This document shows positions 47,549 through 64,000 of a stretch of DNA of 64,000 nucleotides, one piece after another. This stretch comes from Cutaneotrichosporon cavernicola. Lineage: Eukaryota > Basidiomycota > Tremellomycetes > Trichosporonales > Trichosporonaceae. The translations under genes were made by a program, and so were the position numbers. The DNA is taken from NCBI RefSeq assembly GCF_030864355.1, contig NC_083393.1:3162001-3226000 (forward strand). Reading direction: 5' to 3'. Each line of letters opens with the position of its first letter. Position 1 is the first letter of the stretch. The notes beneath the pieces are model-generated. The model searched no databases and was not told the origin of the DNA. It saw only the letters and a list, made by a program, of their open reading frames with translations.

Positions 47549-48717
47549 TCTTCTTTTCGCATCAAGCTTCTCTGAGCCAACGCGATCCCTCCAGCGAGCA
47601 ACCCACCGTTCATACGCTCTGTAGCTATGGATTTTGTGTCTCGCACTTTATTATGTTTCGGTCGTGTGTGGTGGTGGAGTTCTTGCACAGAGCAGCGAGG
47701 CCGACTAATATACGGCTGGGTTGTGACTCTCGCTAGCTGGGACGCCCCGCAGCTGCGAGGGTATATGCCAGAGCTACATCCCAAACGTCATGTTGGGATC
47801 GGGCTTGCCATCCATCGAAGACCCAGCTGGAAGGACACAGACGCACTCTGTCTGTCCATCCTCTTTGTATGTCCCTCATTCGCGGCACTCGTGGCCTCTC
47901 GTTGTATCCACTGCCAAGCCAATCCGGCCCGAACAACCGCCGTTCTGTTGACTGCCAGGCTGTCAGCCCCACGGCAATTCAACCCACTCAGTCAACTCAT
48001 CCTCACTCCTCACTCCTCACTCCTCACTCCTCACTCCTCACTCCTCACTCCTCACTCTCATCACTCTCCCGCACATCGAGATACCAATCCTCTCCTATCC
48101 TCCACATATTGTCAAGCTCCCAATATCAGCTCCCAAACCTCATTGACAGACTGGCAGCTGGTAGACTACGTTGCGTGATAATGTCTAATATCTGAGACGT
48201 CTTGAGTCTCAAGTCGTGTACAGATACTCAAGGCGAGCACACGTGTCAAGATTGCCCACAGTTATACAGTTACAGTACATCTCTTCCTGGGGCACGATGT
48301 ATACGATAGCCAGCCCACGATTTAGTGCGTCGATGCGTGGGCCCATGCCACAATTCTAGCCCAATTCAGTTGCTTTGTCCGATCCGACGGCTGACGGCTG
48401 TGTGGGTGTCTAAGTGTTTCACAGGTCCCACTTACTGCGGCATGGACTATGTGACACGAACGTATCAACGTGCCAAATCACAAGGTAAACATGTGGGTGG
48501 GGCTGGAGAGCGCCGCTAATCAAGTGTTGCATCCAGACTGCCGGCCACCAAACCTCGCACAAGTCATTAATATATGTATGTTTCATCGTCTATGGGCGGA
48601 GCCGAGTTTGCGAATCAGTGGATCAGATCAGAGGTTATGACAATGAACGAATTAGAGATACAAAGGGCGTCTGAGCCAGACGCGGGTCCTCGTCTCCACG
48701 CCGGTGTCTACACAGGA
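47549..48717. other. Convergent 1.2-kb spacer with a CTCACTC repeat
   Basis: The spacer lies between UBI3 and the TMEM135-like gene, which end towards each other. It contains one heptamer array (listed separately). No coding or RNA gene is recognised. Confidence 0.45.
47999..48058 (+). repeat. Heptamer CTCACTC tandem repeat
   Basis: About eight head-to-tail copies of CTCACTC span roughly 60 bp, nearly perfect. Confidence 0.9.
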
Positions 48718-51052
48718 CCAACAAGCTGGAACATGAGCTTGCGCACGATGCCCGAGAGTGAATCGGGCGAGTGCTGACGTCAGCGAGGCCAGTGATGCCA
48801 GCTCACCTTGTACGTGTCCATGACCATGGCCATTGCGGCGGCGCCGAGGATTGTCTCGCCGAACGGAACGAGTGGGACGTACGAGCGGCGGCGTGCGGCA
48901 AACCAGGCCGATTCGAGCGCCTTGGGGAGCACGTACATGGCTGACGTCAGTTCAACCTAGATAGTAGACTTACCCAGCTCGGCGCGGCGGCGCTTCTCCT
49001 CAGCGAAGAGAGAGGCAGCGTCGAGGAAACCCATGACCCAAAGATTCTCCTTGCGGTTGAGGACGCGACGGAGGAAGTCGGGAATGTTGGGCATGTCGAG
49101 GGTGCGCGAGCGCATGCAAAAGAGTGCTATGGGTTAACTCGATCAGGGAACAATTCACCTTGGTTGATGCAGACGAAGAAGCCAAGGAACGAACAGCTGC
49201 GCACGATGCCGAGAAGGATTTTCGCGAGCATACGAAGAGGGTCCTTCTGGAAGTGGTGTCGACGGAGAACGAGCGGTGGGATAAGGTGGAGAGCTCCGTA
49301 AACTGGAAGCATGAAGCGCTGGGATGAGCTTAGAAAGTGGAGACCAACTCACGAAGACCCGGAAGAAGCGCTCTACATCGCACATGATGCAAGAGTCCAT
49401 CCACGGGTGGAGCACGGCACTGGCGTCAGCTTGCAAGGTTGCCTTGGCCTCACCATGGAATGTGCCAGCCCGGCCGTCCGCCCTTGGCTTGGTCCTCCAG
49501 CATCGCACGGATGGTGCGAGCGTGGCTCGGGGTCACACCCTTGACATCAGTACAGTCCGTGCGCCGGCACTCACCCGTGGTTCAGCCAATGCCTTCTGTA
49601 GCTGAGCGGGCGCGATGAAGTTGTTGCGGACCGCAGTGCGGTTCGCCGCGACCGCATACTTGGGAACGCCAGACGCGCTCTGGATCCAGTTGTAGTACTC
49701 GCGGGAAAGAGTCTCAGGAGCGAGAAGGAAGGCGTACATGATCTGGCCGCAGCACAGACCAAAAAGGAGTATGTCTCCATGAGGAATCGAGATGCCCATT
49801 TGTGGCGCGTACTGGTTGTACGTCCCCTGCAGACCGCGCACGAACATCCTGTAACAGTCAGCGGTCGTGCCACAGTGGTGACGTACTGTTGTGCGATACC
49901 GGTCCGGCGGCCGGCGGTCTCCCAAAGCAGACCGAGACTTCCTACAGCGCCGGCGGCCGCAGCCTGCCAGCGTCGCTCTCCCTCGTTGCCTTCACGCTGC
50001 GGAGGGCCGAACGTCGGCTGCGAGAAGCCATAACGGAGTCGGCGTCGGATGTACGAAAGTGGCGGGGCTAACCGCAGAAGATGAAGAGTGAGGCAGTTAA
50101 GGAAGGTGAATGTACCAATCATGGCACCGAATCTTAGCGGTTCTTCTCCAAAGATTGCCTTCCGAAGAGTTTTCAGTGTCACCCGGCCCTTGCCTCGCTT
50201 GCCGGCCTTGAGTACGCGGAAAAGGACAATAAGAACGTTAACGCCGGCGCGCACACTGAACGCGAGAATGAATGAGCCTGGAGTTTAGGTTGGAGTGAAG
50301 CGTCCCACTCACGAAGACCACGCTTGAGAGCGAGAATCAAGCTGCGTTCGGCATCATCCGGGTACTGCTGCTTGTCGTCCTGGCTACGCCAGACGAGCCC
50401 ACGGCCGGCCCGCGAAAGTTCAGAGACGACACGGGCACGTTCTTCCTGGTCATGGCGAAGAAGGAGAAGGTGGTCAAGAGAAGCGAGCGATATGGTACGG
50501 CGGATCTGGTCGGCGCTGATTTCGGTAAGTGAGAATTCTGGTTGCCGACCGACTTCGGGCATTGATCACTTACGTCTCGGAGAGGTTTGGGGTGGGCGGA
50601 CCGCTCAGAAGCCATTCCTGGTCACGGGGCACGTTGCGTTTACGACGCCTCGCTCCGCCTGGATAAACTACCTTGCTATCGATAGCTCTGAGAGATGCTG
50701 CGTCACCAACCGCAGTAAACCGCAGGTGCTTGGTGATTCGGTGTCCGTCAGTTGCGTCTATGCTTGACTTGGAGCGACGCAGTACTGAGGAAGGCGGCGA
50801 GAGGATGCCCGTCGGTGTGTCGGCGGACTCGGCCTCGGAGACGATTGTCGTGTTAATCTCGAGCTCGTCATCCTCACTTCCGCTGCTCTCGAGCCGAGGT
50901 GGCGGAGCAGTCTCGGACCGGTGGACCATGGGTCGATCTTGAAGTGGTGGTGAAGGTGAAAGAGAGGATGGCTCAGAGTGAGAGTCGTGTAGGATGTTTG
51001 CGGGCGACAGAGCGTCTTGTGCAACGCCGTCCGTCACTGGTGGGTTGCTCAT
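48718..51052 (-). CDS. TMEM135-like (Cys-rich N-terminal domain) membrane protein
   Basis: One gene read from the ATG at 51052 (MSNPPVTDG) to the TAG at 48718, with about eight 30-60-nt introns and a product of around 650 aa; not every exon edge was fixed. The N-terminal 160 residues are polar and Ser-rich. A helix-rich block around 50260 (RAGVNVLIVLFRVL) has the look of TMEM135 proteins. HPWMDSCIMCDVERFFRVF (about 49400) is followed by FMLPVYGALHLIPPLVL and LLGIVRSCSFLGFFVCINQ, the duplicated TMEM135-type membrane block. The C-terminus reads VMDTYKHSPDSLSGIVRKLM. Animal TMEM135 acts in peroxisomes and mitochondrial dynamics; the fungal role is unknown. Confidence 0.7.
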
Positions 51053-55711
<4,659 letters not shown>

Positions 55712-56253
55712 TGGATTCGCCTCGAGATGCTCTGCGTGCTGCTGCTGATGACATTGGAGATGGAGGCAGCAGAGTAGGAGCGATGGCGACCTCATGTGGT
55801 ATCAAGCACGACGTATGCTGGACTCTGAACCCCAAACGCTCCTTATGTTTTGTACAATGGCTCCTCTGCATGATGATTGTGGTTCTAGTGATCTCTCAAT
55901 ACGCTAACGTGTGTCAGGCAATTGTACATTCTGTTCGTTACGTATGGACACATGGGTCGGTTAGACCGGTTGTTTTCGCTCACTTCCTTCTGAGCCCTGT
56001 TGGGTGATGCTGTTTAGCGTGTACGCCGACTGTACGCGCCTTGGTTGATCCTTGGATCGATCTTTCAACTGCACTTTGCTTTCAACCACTCTTCTCTTCA
56101 TTGTTCCACTCAACATCATTGACTTTCCCTCCTACATCATCTTCTCCCCACTCGGGACCCTCTATACCCGCACTTCCGCTCGCTTCCCAGCCTTCTCATT
56201 GCTACGATCCTCGCCTGCCAAGACCTCTAAGGAGTGATTGAATCAGCGTTAGC
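55712..56253. promoter_or_regulatory. GFA1 3' end and UBLCP1 promoter
   Basis: This 542-bp stretch lies between two plus-strand genes. The last 200 bp are pyrimidine-rich. Nothing else is recognised. Confidence 0.4.
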
Positions 56254-58076
56254 ATGGCGCCGCTTGAGGCTGGGTTGTCAGGTTCTTCTTCCTCAACACC
56301 GTCCTCTATCCTTCCCGCATCCTCAGTCACTTCATACACAATGCCCGACGCGTGGGCCGCTTCGCCAACTCCCGACGGGCCAACCCCTTGCCCAGTTGCC
56401 ACCGTTGACACTACCTCCATCTCTCCTTCAGCCTCGAGTTCCCTCACTCCCGATGCCCAGATCGCCGACGACAACAGTCAACTGACACCCGAGGAGGCCG
56501 TCTCTGGGCCGCCCCTCGTGCCCGAGGAGAAGCTGACCTTCCACATGAAGTGGTCGGGGAAGACCTTTGAGCTCGTGCTCAGCTCGAGCGATCTGTGCGT
56601 ACCATCGTCATTCCGCAGCATTGTGTCGCTAGACCCTTTGCCACTGTATCCGCTTTCCATGCTGACACCAGTTTGTATGACTTGCGCGCACAGATCGAAC
56701 AGCTCACCGACGTGCCCGCAGAGGCGCAGAAGATCCTGGGACTCACCAAAGTCAAGTTGAGCGCGCAGACAGAAGGGTCGCGTCTCGCCGCCGTCGGGAT
56801 TCAGGATGGGGCGCGCTTCCAGATGGTTGGCACGCCAGTGCATCTCCGCTTCAAGGAACGTGTCGGGCCGCCCCCTCCCGACGACGGGATCGACATCAAC
56901 TACCCTGCCCGTGGATCTGACGGGCGCTTCATTGCGCCAGCCCAGGATCCGCGGAACCAACGCAAGGTCGCCGAGCTGGTCAAGAAGTATCCCATCACCG
57001 TGAGAGCCTGTCAAATCAGTAGCTCACCCAGATCATCAACGAGGCACGCCCGGGAAAGCGGCTACTTGTCCTCGACATTGATTACACTCTCGTCGACACG
57101 CGGCCGCTCATCGACGGAGCACTCCCACCAATAGAGTGCGCCCGGCCTGGCCTGCACCTTTTCCTCGAACGGTGAGGTTATGCTCGCCATATTCAGCTGA
57201 TAGCAGCGTATATCCGCATTACGACATTGTCATGTGGAGCCAGACGCACTGGCGATGGCTCGAAACCAAGCTAGTCGAGCTCGGTATTCTTGGGGGCGAT
57301 GCCGCTTACAAGGTGAGTGACGCCGGTCTTCAACCTTGCGGCATGGGCGCGTCCGCGAGATGCTCCTATCAAGGCCACGAATGCGCATCGAGGGCGCATC
57401 GCTCGTGCCTATGACAGGAGAAAGAGATTGCGGAACCGGCCCACAAGCAATGGCTCTGCTTTGATTGAAGACTTGCTGACTCATATCAGATCTGCTTCGT
57501 GGCTGACCGCACCACCATGTTCCCGGTAGGTTCTGGATTCCAATGGACATTGACTCGTAGATCTTCAGCGAACGCTCGGGGCAAATGATCAAGCACGAGT
57601 GGGTTGTTCTCAATGAATGAGCTCGGAACTGATATCCTCAGAGTCAAGCCTCTGGCGTACTTTTGGGCGCAGTACCCCGACTGGTCTGCGAAGAACGTGA
57701 GCCCTTCCGGAGCAATAGACCTAACGAGCAGACTATCCACATCGATGACCTTGGTCGCAACTTTGCCCTCAACCCAGGGGAAGGCCTCAAGATTCGGGCG
57801 TTCAAGGGTGCCGGCACGCTCGAGGCCGAGGCCGACCGCGAGTTGGAGAAGCTGGGAGGTTATGTGAGGGAAGATGCCGGGGCCCTGGCTGACAGCAGCT
57901 TGTCGACCTTGCGGAAATGACTGAGGACTTTACGACGGTCGACCACTCGGTGGGCACACTACTTGTTATACAGAGCTAACATCCAGCGCTGGAAGAAGCG
58001 TCGGCGGCGTCGTGAAGGCGAGGGAACAGGGCCGCAGACTGCACGGCAAGGGACCAATGAGGGTCCGACAGCTTAG
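56254..58076 (+). CDS. Ubiquitin-like domain CTD-type phosphatase (UBLCP1 family)
   Basis: The model has ten exons: join(56254..56594, 56672..56999, 57032..57171, 57207..57312, 57490..57525, 57561..57598, 57642..57696, 57732..57863, 57899..57949, 57987..58076), 438 aa. About 95 polar residues precede a ubiquitin-like domain (LTFHMKWSGKTFELVLSSSD through FQMVGTPV). The HAD/FCP-type phosphatase domain has the catalytic DIDYTLVD (about residue 235), IVMWSQTHWRWLE and the late motif IHIDDLGRNFALNPGEGLKI. UBLCP1 dephosphorylates the nuclear 26S proteasome through its ubiquitin-like domain. The C-terminal tail RWKKRRRRREGEG is basic and may act in nuclear import. Several exons are under 60 nt, and their phases all agree. 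Confidence 0.9.
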
Positions 58077-59705
58077 CTAAAGGGCGTTCAAACATAAATC
58101 ACGTACACAGCGAGGTTAGGTAAGGAGGACCGAGGACCCTTATTTGGTCATGTTTTTAAGAGGTAGCTGACCCCGATTGGGTGAGCTTTTGAATAAAGTA
58201 GAAAAACCGGCCAGTAGACAGATAAAGAATGTATCACAGTGCAGTTGTATCCAAGTGTGAGTGGTGCGGGTACATGCGCAAACGTTGTGTGTGAGTTGGA
58301 CGCGGCAATGTTTGGTTCACCTTTGTTTACGATGCATTCCCAGGCCCTGCAGGCTGCGGAATGGTATGGTGCCAAACCAGTTACCTTTGGTTTTTTATAG
58401 GTCTGACGTTTGTTAGGCACGACCATCGGCGTGGTGCGACAACCGAGGACAAGTCGCGCCTGACTTTTGACTAAACCAAGATTGATTTGTATCGAAATGG
58501 TAGTTTGGCGTGGGGCTCTGTGGGAACCGATTAGCAACAAGAATTAGTGCCAGGGAAAATGAAGAGGGGGGCTAGTAATCTCGCCTGCTCTGCTGATGCT
58601 GTTCAACGGCTTAACATGAGCAAACCTGATAAACGAGGAGAAGAATAGAGCACTGTCTCACCTTTGGCGTCAGAGCATGCGCGCAGGGGTACAAATATGA
58701 TTTGACACAGCCACGCAAGCACTAGTTTGATGGTATATGGCATAACGCTCAGCCTCCTCTCTGCGCTCTTGTTGACATTTTCCCTGTCAGCCATAGTTTA
58801 TGACTCATAGAATTCCCAGCAAGTTATTCTAGCTATGTTGCATGCATGCCATAATCCGCATCTTTCAGACAAGTCTCCTTCCCACACGCCACAACGCATC
58901 TCGACATCTCCCTCCTGCCCCAAGCTTCCTGGTCTTCCTACGCCTCAACGCCTCAAACGCCTCCACGCCTCAACACCTCCACACCTCAGGCACGTCATCA
59001 GCTGGCATCTGTCAAAGTCTGAGACATTGAGCCACCTACCGTCAACATGACCGCTACATAACGCTCTCAACATTCTTGTTCAAAGACAGTCGTCTTGCAG
59101 ATCAGGACGTCGACACGATATTCCACGCCTCTCATTTCGTTTCGATCATTTCCCCTGCTCTGCGTACCCCGGGACCTACGCACAGACCCATTGGACACTT
59201 GACCAACCTGTCACACTTGTCAACGAGTCAAAAGTAAGGGATAGAGTGACAGTTGACAGGTCCAAGATCGTTATCCCATTCTCCTCTATCCTTTTTTACC
59301 CAAGTGTAACGCTTTCAACTTTGAACATTCAATCTCCAACACTCTCCAATCAACCCCAAATCAACCCCCAGTCAACCCCCGTCATTAAAGCCTTGTCTCT
59401 CTCTCTCTCTATCTCTCGATCTCTTGAGAACCTTGTCGTCCAACCCCACACTCCCTTGGTCAATACCCAACATATTGATCCTAACACTTTCAAACCAACT
59501 GTTACTCTTCACCCTTTCATATCCTATAATACCCTTATCACCCCGCACCGCCTTCCCTTGACCCCGGACCTCTTGCTCGCCAGCTCGGCTCCCCTTTGCC
59601 CCCCCCTCTCGCCCACCGCAACCGAGCGGCCCACTTCCCACACAAGCCGCTGCAAATCTTGATCTTGCATACATCTCTATCCCTTCTGTCAGCAGGCTAA
59701 GCAGT
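58077..59705. promoter_or_regulatory. Long upstream region of the DUF4203 gene
   Basis: This 1.6-kb gene-free region lies between two plus-strand genes. The right third is pyrimidine-rich and includes a TCAACCCC(C) repeat and a TCTCTCTC run just before the start. No RNA gene or conserved ORF is recognised. Confidence 0.45.
59351..59385 (+). repeat. TCAACCCC(C)A short tandem repeat in the leader
   Basis: Three units of TCAACCCC or TCAACCCCC with short A/G spacers are followed by a (TC)n run. They lie about 330 bp upstream of the DUF4203 start. Confidence 0.65.
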
Positions 59706-62700
59706 ATGCGCCTTCCCTTCGCCCTCGCCCGGGTGGCCCTCATCGCCACGCTGGTCGGGCATGCCTTGGCTCAGAACCCTCCGGGTGGAGACGCCGGTGG
59801 AGGGAACGGGAACGGCGGCAGCCAGCCCAACCCTTCACCCACGCCATCTCCAACACCAGCTCCTAGTGGAGGCGGCGGGAACGGTGGTAACAACACTGCA
59901 TCGGCGGTGAACGGCAACGGCACGTCGAGCGCAGCATCGCCAGCCTCCCTCGTAGCAGGCCAGGTCGTGACCACAACGATCACTAGCTTTGTCGCTGGCC
60001 CTAGCGGAACGCAGCCAGCCGTCTTCACATTTACATTCACAGTCGGGTTGAATGGCACCGCCAGCGGACTGAACGGCACGCTGACGAACGGCACTGTCAC
60101 CGGCAACGGCACCATCTCGAACGAAACGCTTCCCTGGAACGACACACTCACTTACCTTCCATTCTCGCCGAAACTCGATGTTGCATACGGCCTCGGGGGC
60201 GCACTGCTCATCATCTCTGGCATTCCGGTAGCGACGCTCGGCGGCAAGAACCGATGGAGCGTTTTAGCCGTCGTCTCGGGCTACACTGTCGCCTTCTTCT
60301 GTCTCGTCATCATCCTTTCATTCGGGTGAGTCGGGGAAAGACGACGAGGGCGAGTGCACAGCCCTGACTAGCCCCTGGAGCCTGTGACACTGTGCCAAGA
60401 TGTTAGACGGGAGCTGACGACAGTGTTGCACCAGCACTGGAGCCGCCGTCGCCCAACCCGCCCTCTGCGGCCTTGCGCGGCCTGTACGTCCTCGCCGTGG
60501 GTATCTCGTGCATCGTTGGCGGAGGCCTCGGCATCTTCTTCTTCACGTTCGCCAAGTACTGGGTTGGAGCCGCTGGTGGCTTCTGTTTTGGTTGGTTCCT
60601 ACTCGCCCTCCGCAAAGGTGGCCTGGTGCGCGACACTGGACCGCGCTGGGCCATCCTCGGCAGCTTCACTTTGGCCGCCCTCGTTGCGGCCTTCATTCCC
60701 AAAGCCCACGAATATGTCTTACTGGTTGCCAGCGCACTGGTAGGCGCCACCGCCTTTACTCTCGGCGTCGACTGCTTCACCCGCGCAGGCCTCAAGGAGG
60801 TGAGCTGTTACATCCCACCTTCTAGCTGACACCAGTTCTACATCTACAACCTTGGTTATTCCCAGCTTTTCCCGTCGCTCAACGGTGGCAAGTTTCCCTT
60901 GACCCAGTCCATGCAGGTCGAGATTGGAGTTGTCGCAGCAGCGACTCTGGTACGTTGTGACTGTCCCCAGTCGGCCGATGGTTTGCTGACATCAGATCGC
61001 CTCCCTGATCCAATTCAAGGTCGTCAACATTCTCGCAAAGAGGCGCAAGCAGATAGTCGAGGACGAGGAGGCCCGTCGCGAGGCCCAGGAGGTTTCGCGT
61101 GCCGCTGAGAACTTTAAGAACGTTGATGCCGAACTGGCTGAATGGGAGGGCAAGCATGGCAGTGGTGACGGCAACGCCAGCAGCCTATTAACGCCACCTC
61201 CCCAGGCGAGCAACCTGCCGGGCTTCGACGACAGCACGGGCAGCGGCTCCAACTCGACCCTCGTCCAGAGGACTCCTCAAAAGGACCAGCAGCCAATTGC
61301 GCCCGAACTGCGGATCAACCCACGCCGCATGAGTCTGCTTGAGGAGATGGGTTACCGCGACGAGGAGCTTCCTCCTAGCCCTAACACCCCCACTCTACTC
61401 ATCCATGACGCCGATCCTGAGATAGAGCAGAAGCTCCAGCTCCTCGCCGATGTCCGCCGCCAGCGCCAGGACCTCCAGTCGACCATGGGCAACCTCCGTT
61501 CTTCCTTCCACGAGACCAGAGTTCCAGGCGATTCGGGTTCGATCAGCTCGCAAGGCTCGCGTCCTGCCACTGTCGCCGGCGTCATGGAGCGTGGACGTGG
61601 TGCGACGACTAGCCAGCCGGTGAGCGTGCACTCGCGCGCCAACTCTATGACAAGCCTGCAGTTACTTGACGGCGTGCACCAGCGTAAAGACTCAAACACC
61701 AGCAGTCGCCTACTGGACGACCGTCCCCGCAGCCGCCATCTCTCCGGTGCCAGCAGCCGCCTGCTCGGCGACGACGAGTATTATGCGCGTCGCGATTCAC
61801 GCTCTCTTGGGAACAGCTTTGACGAGCGGCGTGCGCCGCGAACCTTCCTTCCTGGCGAGTATAGTGCAACCGAGCTCGGCTCCCGCCTTTCATTAGCCGA
61901 CAGCTCAACTCGGCCTACTGAGGTCCTGCGTGTGGACAACATCGAGCCGCCCCAGACTACTCCTACCGGATCTGACTGGCAACGGCGCAACTCGGAGTGG
62001 GAAGAGTATGTCAAGAACCGCAATGTCCAGAGCGCCGCACCGCCGGGTCCTGCTCTGGACAATGACATGACTGTCGTCTCGACCAACGTGGCTCGTGCCA
62101 TCTCGCAACGTAACGAGGGAACGCTCCGCCCCTCCGATCGTACTCCCGGCCAAGAGTACGGGGCCAACCTGATGCGGGCGCTGTCGATGGACATGCAGCG
62201 TGCCTCGGTCCTCCCGCCCCCAGCGGCACCTCGGCCCGCCGGCAACGATCGTGCACCTCGCTCCGCACCACGCGCCATGACGACCGACGAGCTGGCCGAG
62301 CGCCACCGCGACAAGCTCTCGAAGCTGCAGGACAAGGTGACTGCGCCAATTCGCGAACAGATCGCCGTTGCCAACGCACGCGAAGAGTGGTCTAAGGCGC
62401 AGGCGCGCGAGCGGGAGGACCAGGCGCGTCGCGAGCGTGAGCGTGCCGAAGGCGCCCGACCACCAAAGCACGACCTTGGCGACACTGCCAAGGAGCGCTC
62501 AGTGGGTGACGTGCTCACGAGCCGCACCCCAGCGCGCCCGGCCGACCGCCGCCGGCGCACCGAGGAGTGGCGCCACAGTGTTCCGCTCTCGCCTCCGAAG
62601 GCCGGGGTTAAACCCACCATGACGCCTTCAGCGTCGCAACCCCTCCCCCGCTCCCACTCGTACCAGATGGCCAAGTCGCCGCCCGTCGCTCATGCCACTC

Positions 62701-62759
62701 TCCCCCACGACCGCCGTGCATCCCGCCGCACGAGCAAGGCCAACATTAACATCGCATAG
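59706..62759 (+). CDS. DUF4203 / TM7S3-TM198-like membrane protein with long cytosolic tail
   Basis: The model is join(59706..60325, 60424..60799, 60836..60949, 60996..62759), 957 aa. A signal peptide (MRLPFALARVALIATLVGHALA) opens the protein, followed by an Asn-Gly/Thr-rich extracellular region with many N-x-S/T sites. About seven hydrophobic segments (residues about 165-430) match the DUF4203 fold: VAYGLGGALLIISGIPVAT, AVGISCIVGGGLGIFFF and so on. After LIQFKVVNILAKRRKQ comes a soluble tail of about 540 residues that is Ser/Arg/Pro rich and probably disordered, with coiled-coil-like EQKLQLLADVRRQRQDLQS. The function of the family in fungi is unknown. Introns are 98, 36 and 46 nt. Confidence 0.78.
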
Positions 62760-62983
62760 GTTTCTCTCATCGTCCGCGCAACCCTCGATACCTGCCTCGC
62801 ATCTAATACCCCAGCACGATTTGTATACGCATCAGAGGCAACAAGTTATAACATCCTCGGACAATCACTGTGGCATAGTCCGCACCATGCATGGTTCTGT
62901 GTTAGTCGTGGCGAGTGCAAGTGACATTGTTCGTGACATGATGGGATTTGCCGATACCTAAGTACAACCGAACTGTTTTAAGG
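62760..62983. other. Convergent spacer, no gene seen
   Basis: This 224-bp stretch lies between two genes that end towards each other and contains their 3' ends only. Confidence 0.5.
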
Positions 62984-64000
62984 CTACCACGGGGAGATCC
63001 TGCGCAGGCGACTCCATCCTCCAGGGCCCGTCGGCGTGGAACTAGGAGTGGGGGTTGAAGTCCCGCTCTGTGAGGCAGAGTTCGTAAGTGTCGGAGCGTT
63101 TTGCTCGCTTGGCGTGGGTACAGGAGCAACTGGCAGCCGCACCTCCGCTCGCTCCAGTTCGCGTCCTGGCTGGTCTCCCAGAACCTCCGGATCCTCCACC
63201 TCCTCCGGCATAACCTCGCGCAGCGGTTCGCTGGTACGCGCCACGCCAGCCCGTGACGGAGCGATGGGAGGTGCGCTAGCTGCGCGTACCAGTTCCTGCC
63301 GCGAGGTGGATATGGAGCGGTGCGAGGCGGCGTACGACGCTGACCTGGCAGGCGGGGGCGTCGAATGAGCTGGGTTGCGGCGAGTAGGTGTCGACAATGC
63401 CGAGCGGGCCGTCAACATGGACGGCGACTCTGTTACGGTCGACGCCGAGGTTGGGGCCGGTGTACCAGTGGGAGGGATGGTGATGGGCGGGAGGGTGGTA
63501 CGGGCGGCGCGTGGTGTTGCCATACTGGGCGATACCGAGGCTTCTGACGCTGTCGACGCTGTGATAATGGAAGTGGTTGCGGACGGGTTGGAAGTCGCCG
63601 TCACCATTGAGAGCGAGCGCATCGCGGGAGGCTCTGCGCCGCTCGGTACGACGTGTGCTCCAGGCGGTGGTGGCTCGTTTGGCGGGTGGTATTCGTCTCC
63701 AAAACCATATCCGTACCCAAGGTCATAACTGGGCGCATCTCCCCAATACCGAGGCGTTACATCGCCATCAGTGACATCAGTGCCCTCTGTCACGACACTC
63801 AGGCCCGACATGTCCGACCTGCGACGGGAATCTTCGCGTGCGGCACTGGAGAGGGACGGATCCCGGCGGAGGAGGACGCGTTCCTCGTCCCCTGCTTCTG
63901 ACGTGTACTCTGGTAAAGTGCGGATACTGCGTCCGCTCTCACTGCGCCCCAGCCCTCCGCCGATATTAAGGCCGCGTCGACGGCTACGTGGATTGGGCGC
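62984..64000 (-). CDS. C-terminal part of an unrecognised Ser/Pro/Thr-rich protein, truncated at window edge
   Basis: An open frame on the minus strand runs from the window edge to the stop at 62984 (338 visible codons) without interruption. It is disordered and very rich in Ser, Thr, Pro and Ala, with acidic LPEYTSEAGDEERVLLRR near the visible start. That resembles the cytoplasmic tails of fungal membrane or arrestin-adaptor proteins with PPxY/LPxY motifs. A GYGYGFGDEYHPPNEPPPPG segment (about 63700) and ARSASYAASHRSISTSR (about 63310) suggest phosphorylation-rich regions. No folded domain is visible. The N-terminus and probable upstream exons lie outside the window. Function is not assigned. 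Confidence 0.6.
   Translation of the reverse strand, partial: APNPRSRRRGLNIGGGLGRSESGRSIRTLPEYTSEAGDEERVLLRRDPSLSSAAREDSRRRSDMSGLSVVTEGTDVTDGDVTPRYWGDAPSYDLGYGYGFGDEYHPPNEPPPPGAHVVPSGAEPPAMRSLSMVTATSNPSATTSIITASTASEASVSPSMATPRAARTTLPPITIPPTGTPAPTSASTVTESPSMLTARSALSTPTRRNPAHSTPPPARSASYAASHRSISTSRQELVRAASAPPIAPSRAGVARTSEPLREVMPEEVEDPEVLGDQPGRELERAEVRLPVAPVPTPSEQNAPTLTNSASQSGTSTPTPSSTPTGPGGWSRLRRISPW

Noticed and set aside
47999..48058. CTCACTC array considered as CRISPR or telomeric repeat
   Set aside because: There are no spacers, the unit is not a telomere motif, and it lies internally; it is a simple minisatellite.

Overview
The window looks like nuclear DNA of a basidiomycete yeast in the Tremellomycetes, most like the Trichosporonales (Cutaneotrichosporon, Apiotrichum, Vanrija and relatives). 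The reasons are many tiny introns of about 30-50 nt with GTRNGT donors and a CTGAC/CTAAC branch sequence almost fused to the acceptor, GC-rich coding sequence, closely packed genes on both strands, and proteins such as HapX, a chitin deacetylase with a GPI-type tail, and fungal-only DUF families. The lineage is inferred from content; no rRNA marker lies in the window. Exon coordinates were built by hand from splice motifs and reading frame, and total coding length divides by three for every fully modelled gene.

Layout. 1-1113: 3' part of pantoate-beta-alanine ligase. 1414-6347: an iron locus with the high-affinity iron permease FTR1 (-) and the iron-response bZIP regulator HapX (+), divergent across a 1.6 kb control region that holds an exact ATCTGATAA iron-GATA consensus and four CCAAT boxes. 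6421-11109: a DUF3074 protein, a Siw14-type inositol-pyrophosphate phosphatase, a 2H cyclic phosphodiesterase and an NAD(P)-binding oxidoreductase. 12058-16799: a DHA2-type MFS exporter and NADPH-cytochrome P450 reductase. 17136-22923: tyrosine/homogentisate catabolism (maleylacetoacetate isomerase and homogentisate dioxygenase) with a divergent sugar-porter-family transporter. 23030-27401: a large ArAE/BRE4-type membrane protein. 27650-28750: an F-box-like orphan.

29831-36687: the mitochondrial succinate-fumarate carrier and a GAF-containing hybrid histidine kinase, followed by about 3 kb without a recognisable gene. 39721-47548: chitin deacetylase, an eIF5-mimic (BZW) protein, a triple-KH poly(rC)-binding-type protein and ubiquitin-S27a. 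48718-55711: a TMEM135-like membrane protein, a long gene-free stretch, and GFA1, which makes the hexosamine precursor of the chitin that chitin deacetylase modifies. 56254-64000: the UBLCP1-type proteasome phosphatase, a DUF4203 membrane protein with a long tail, and the 3' part of an unrecognised gene.

The most interesting signals are the divergent FTR1-HapX module with its candidate regulatory sites, the HGD/MAI/transporter catabolic group with a duplicated CACGTG element, and C-rich pyrimidine tandem repeats directly before several start codons, including a long C/T-rich leader on the KH (poly-C-binding-type) gene itself. No mobile elements, CRISPR arrays, rRNA or tRNA genes were recognised.
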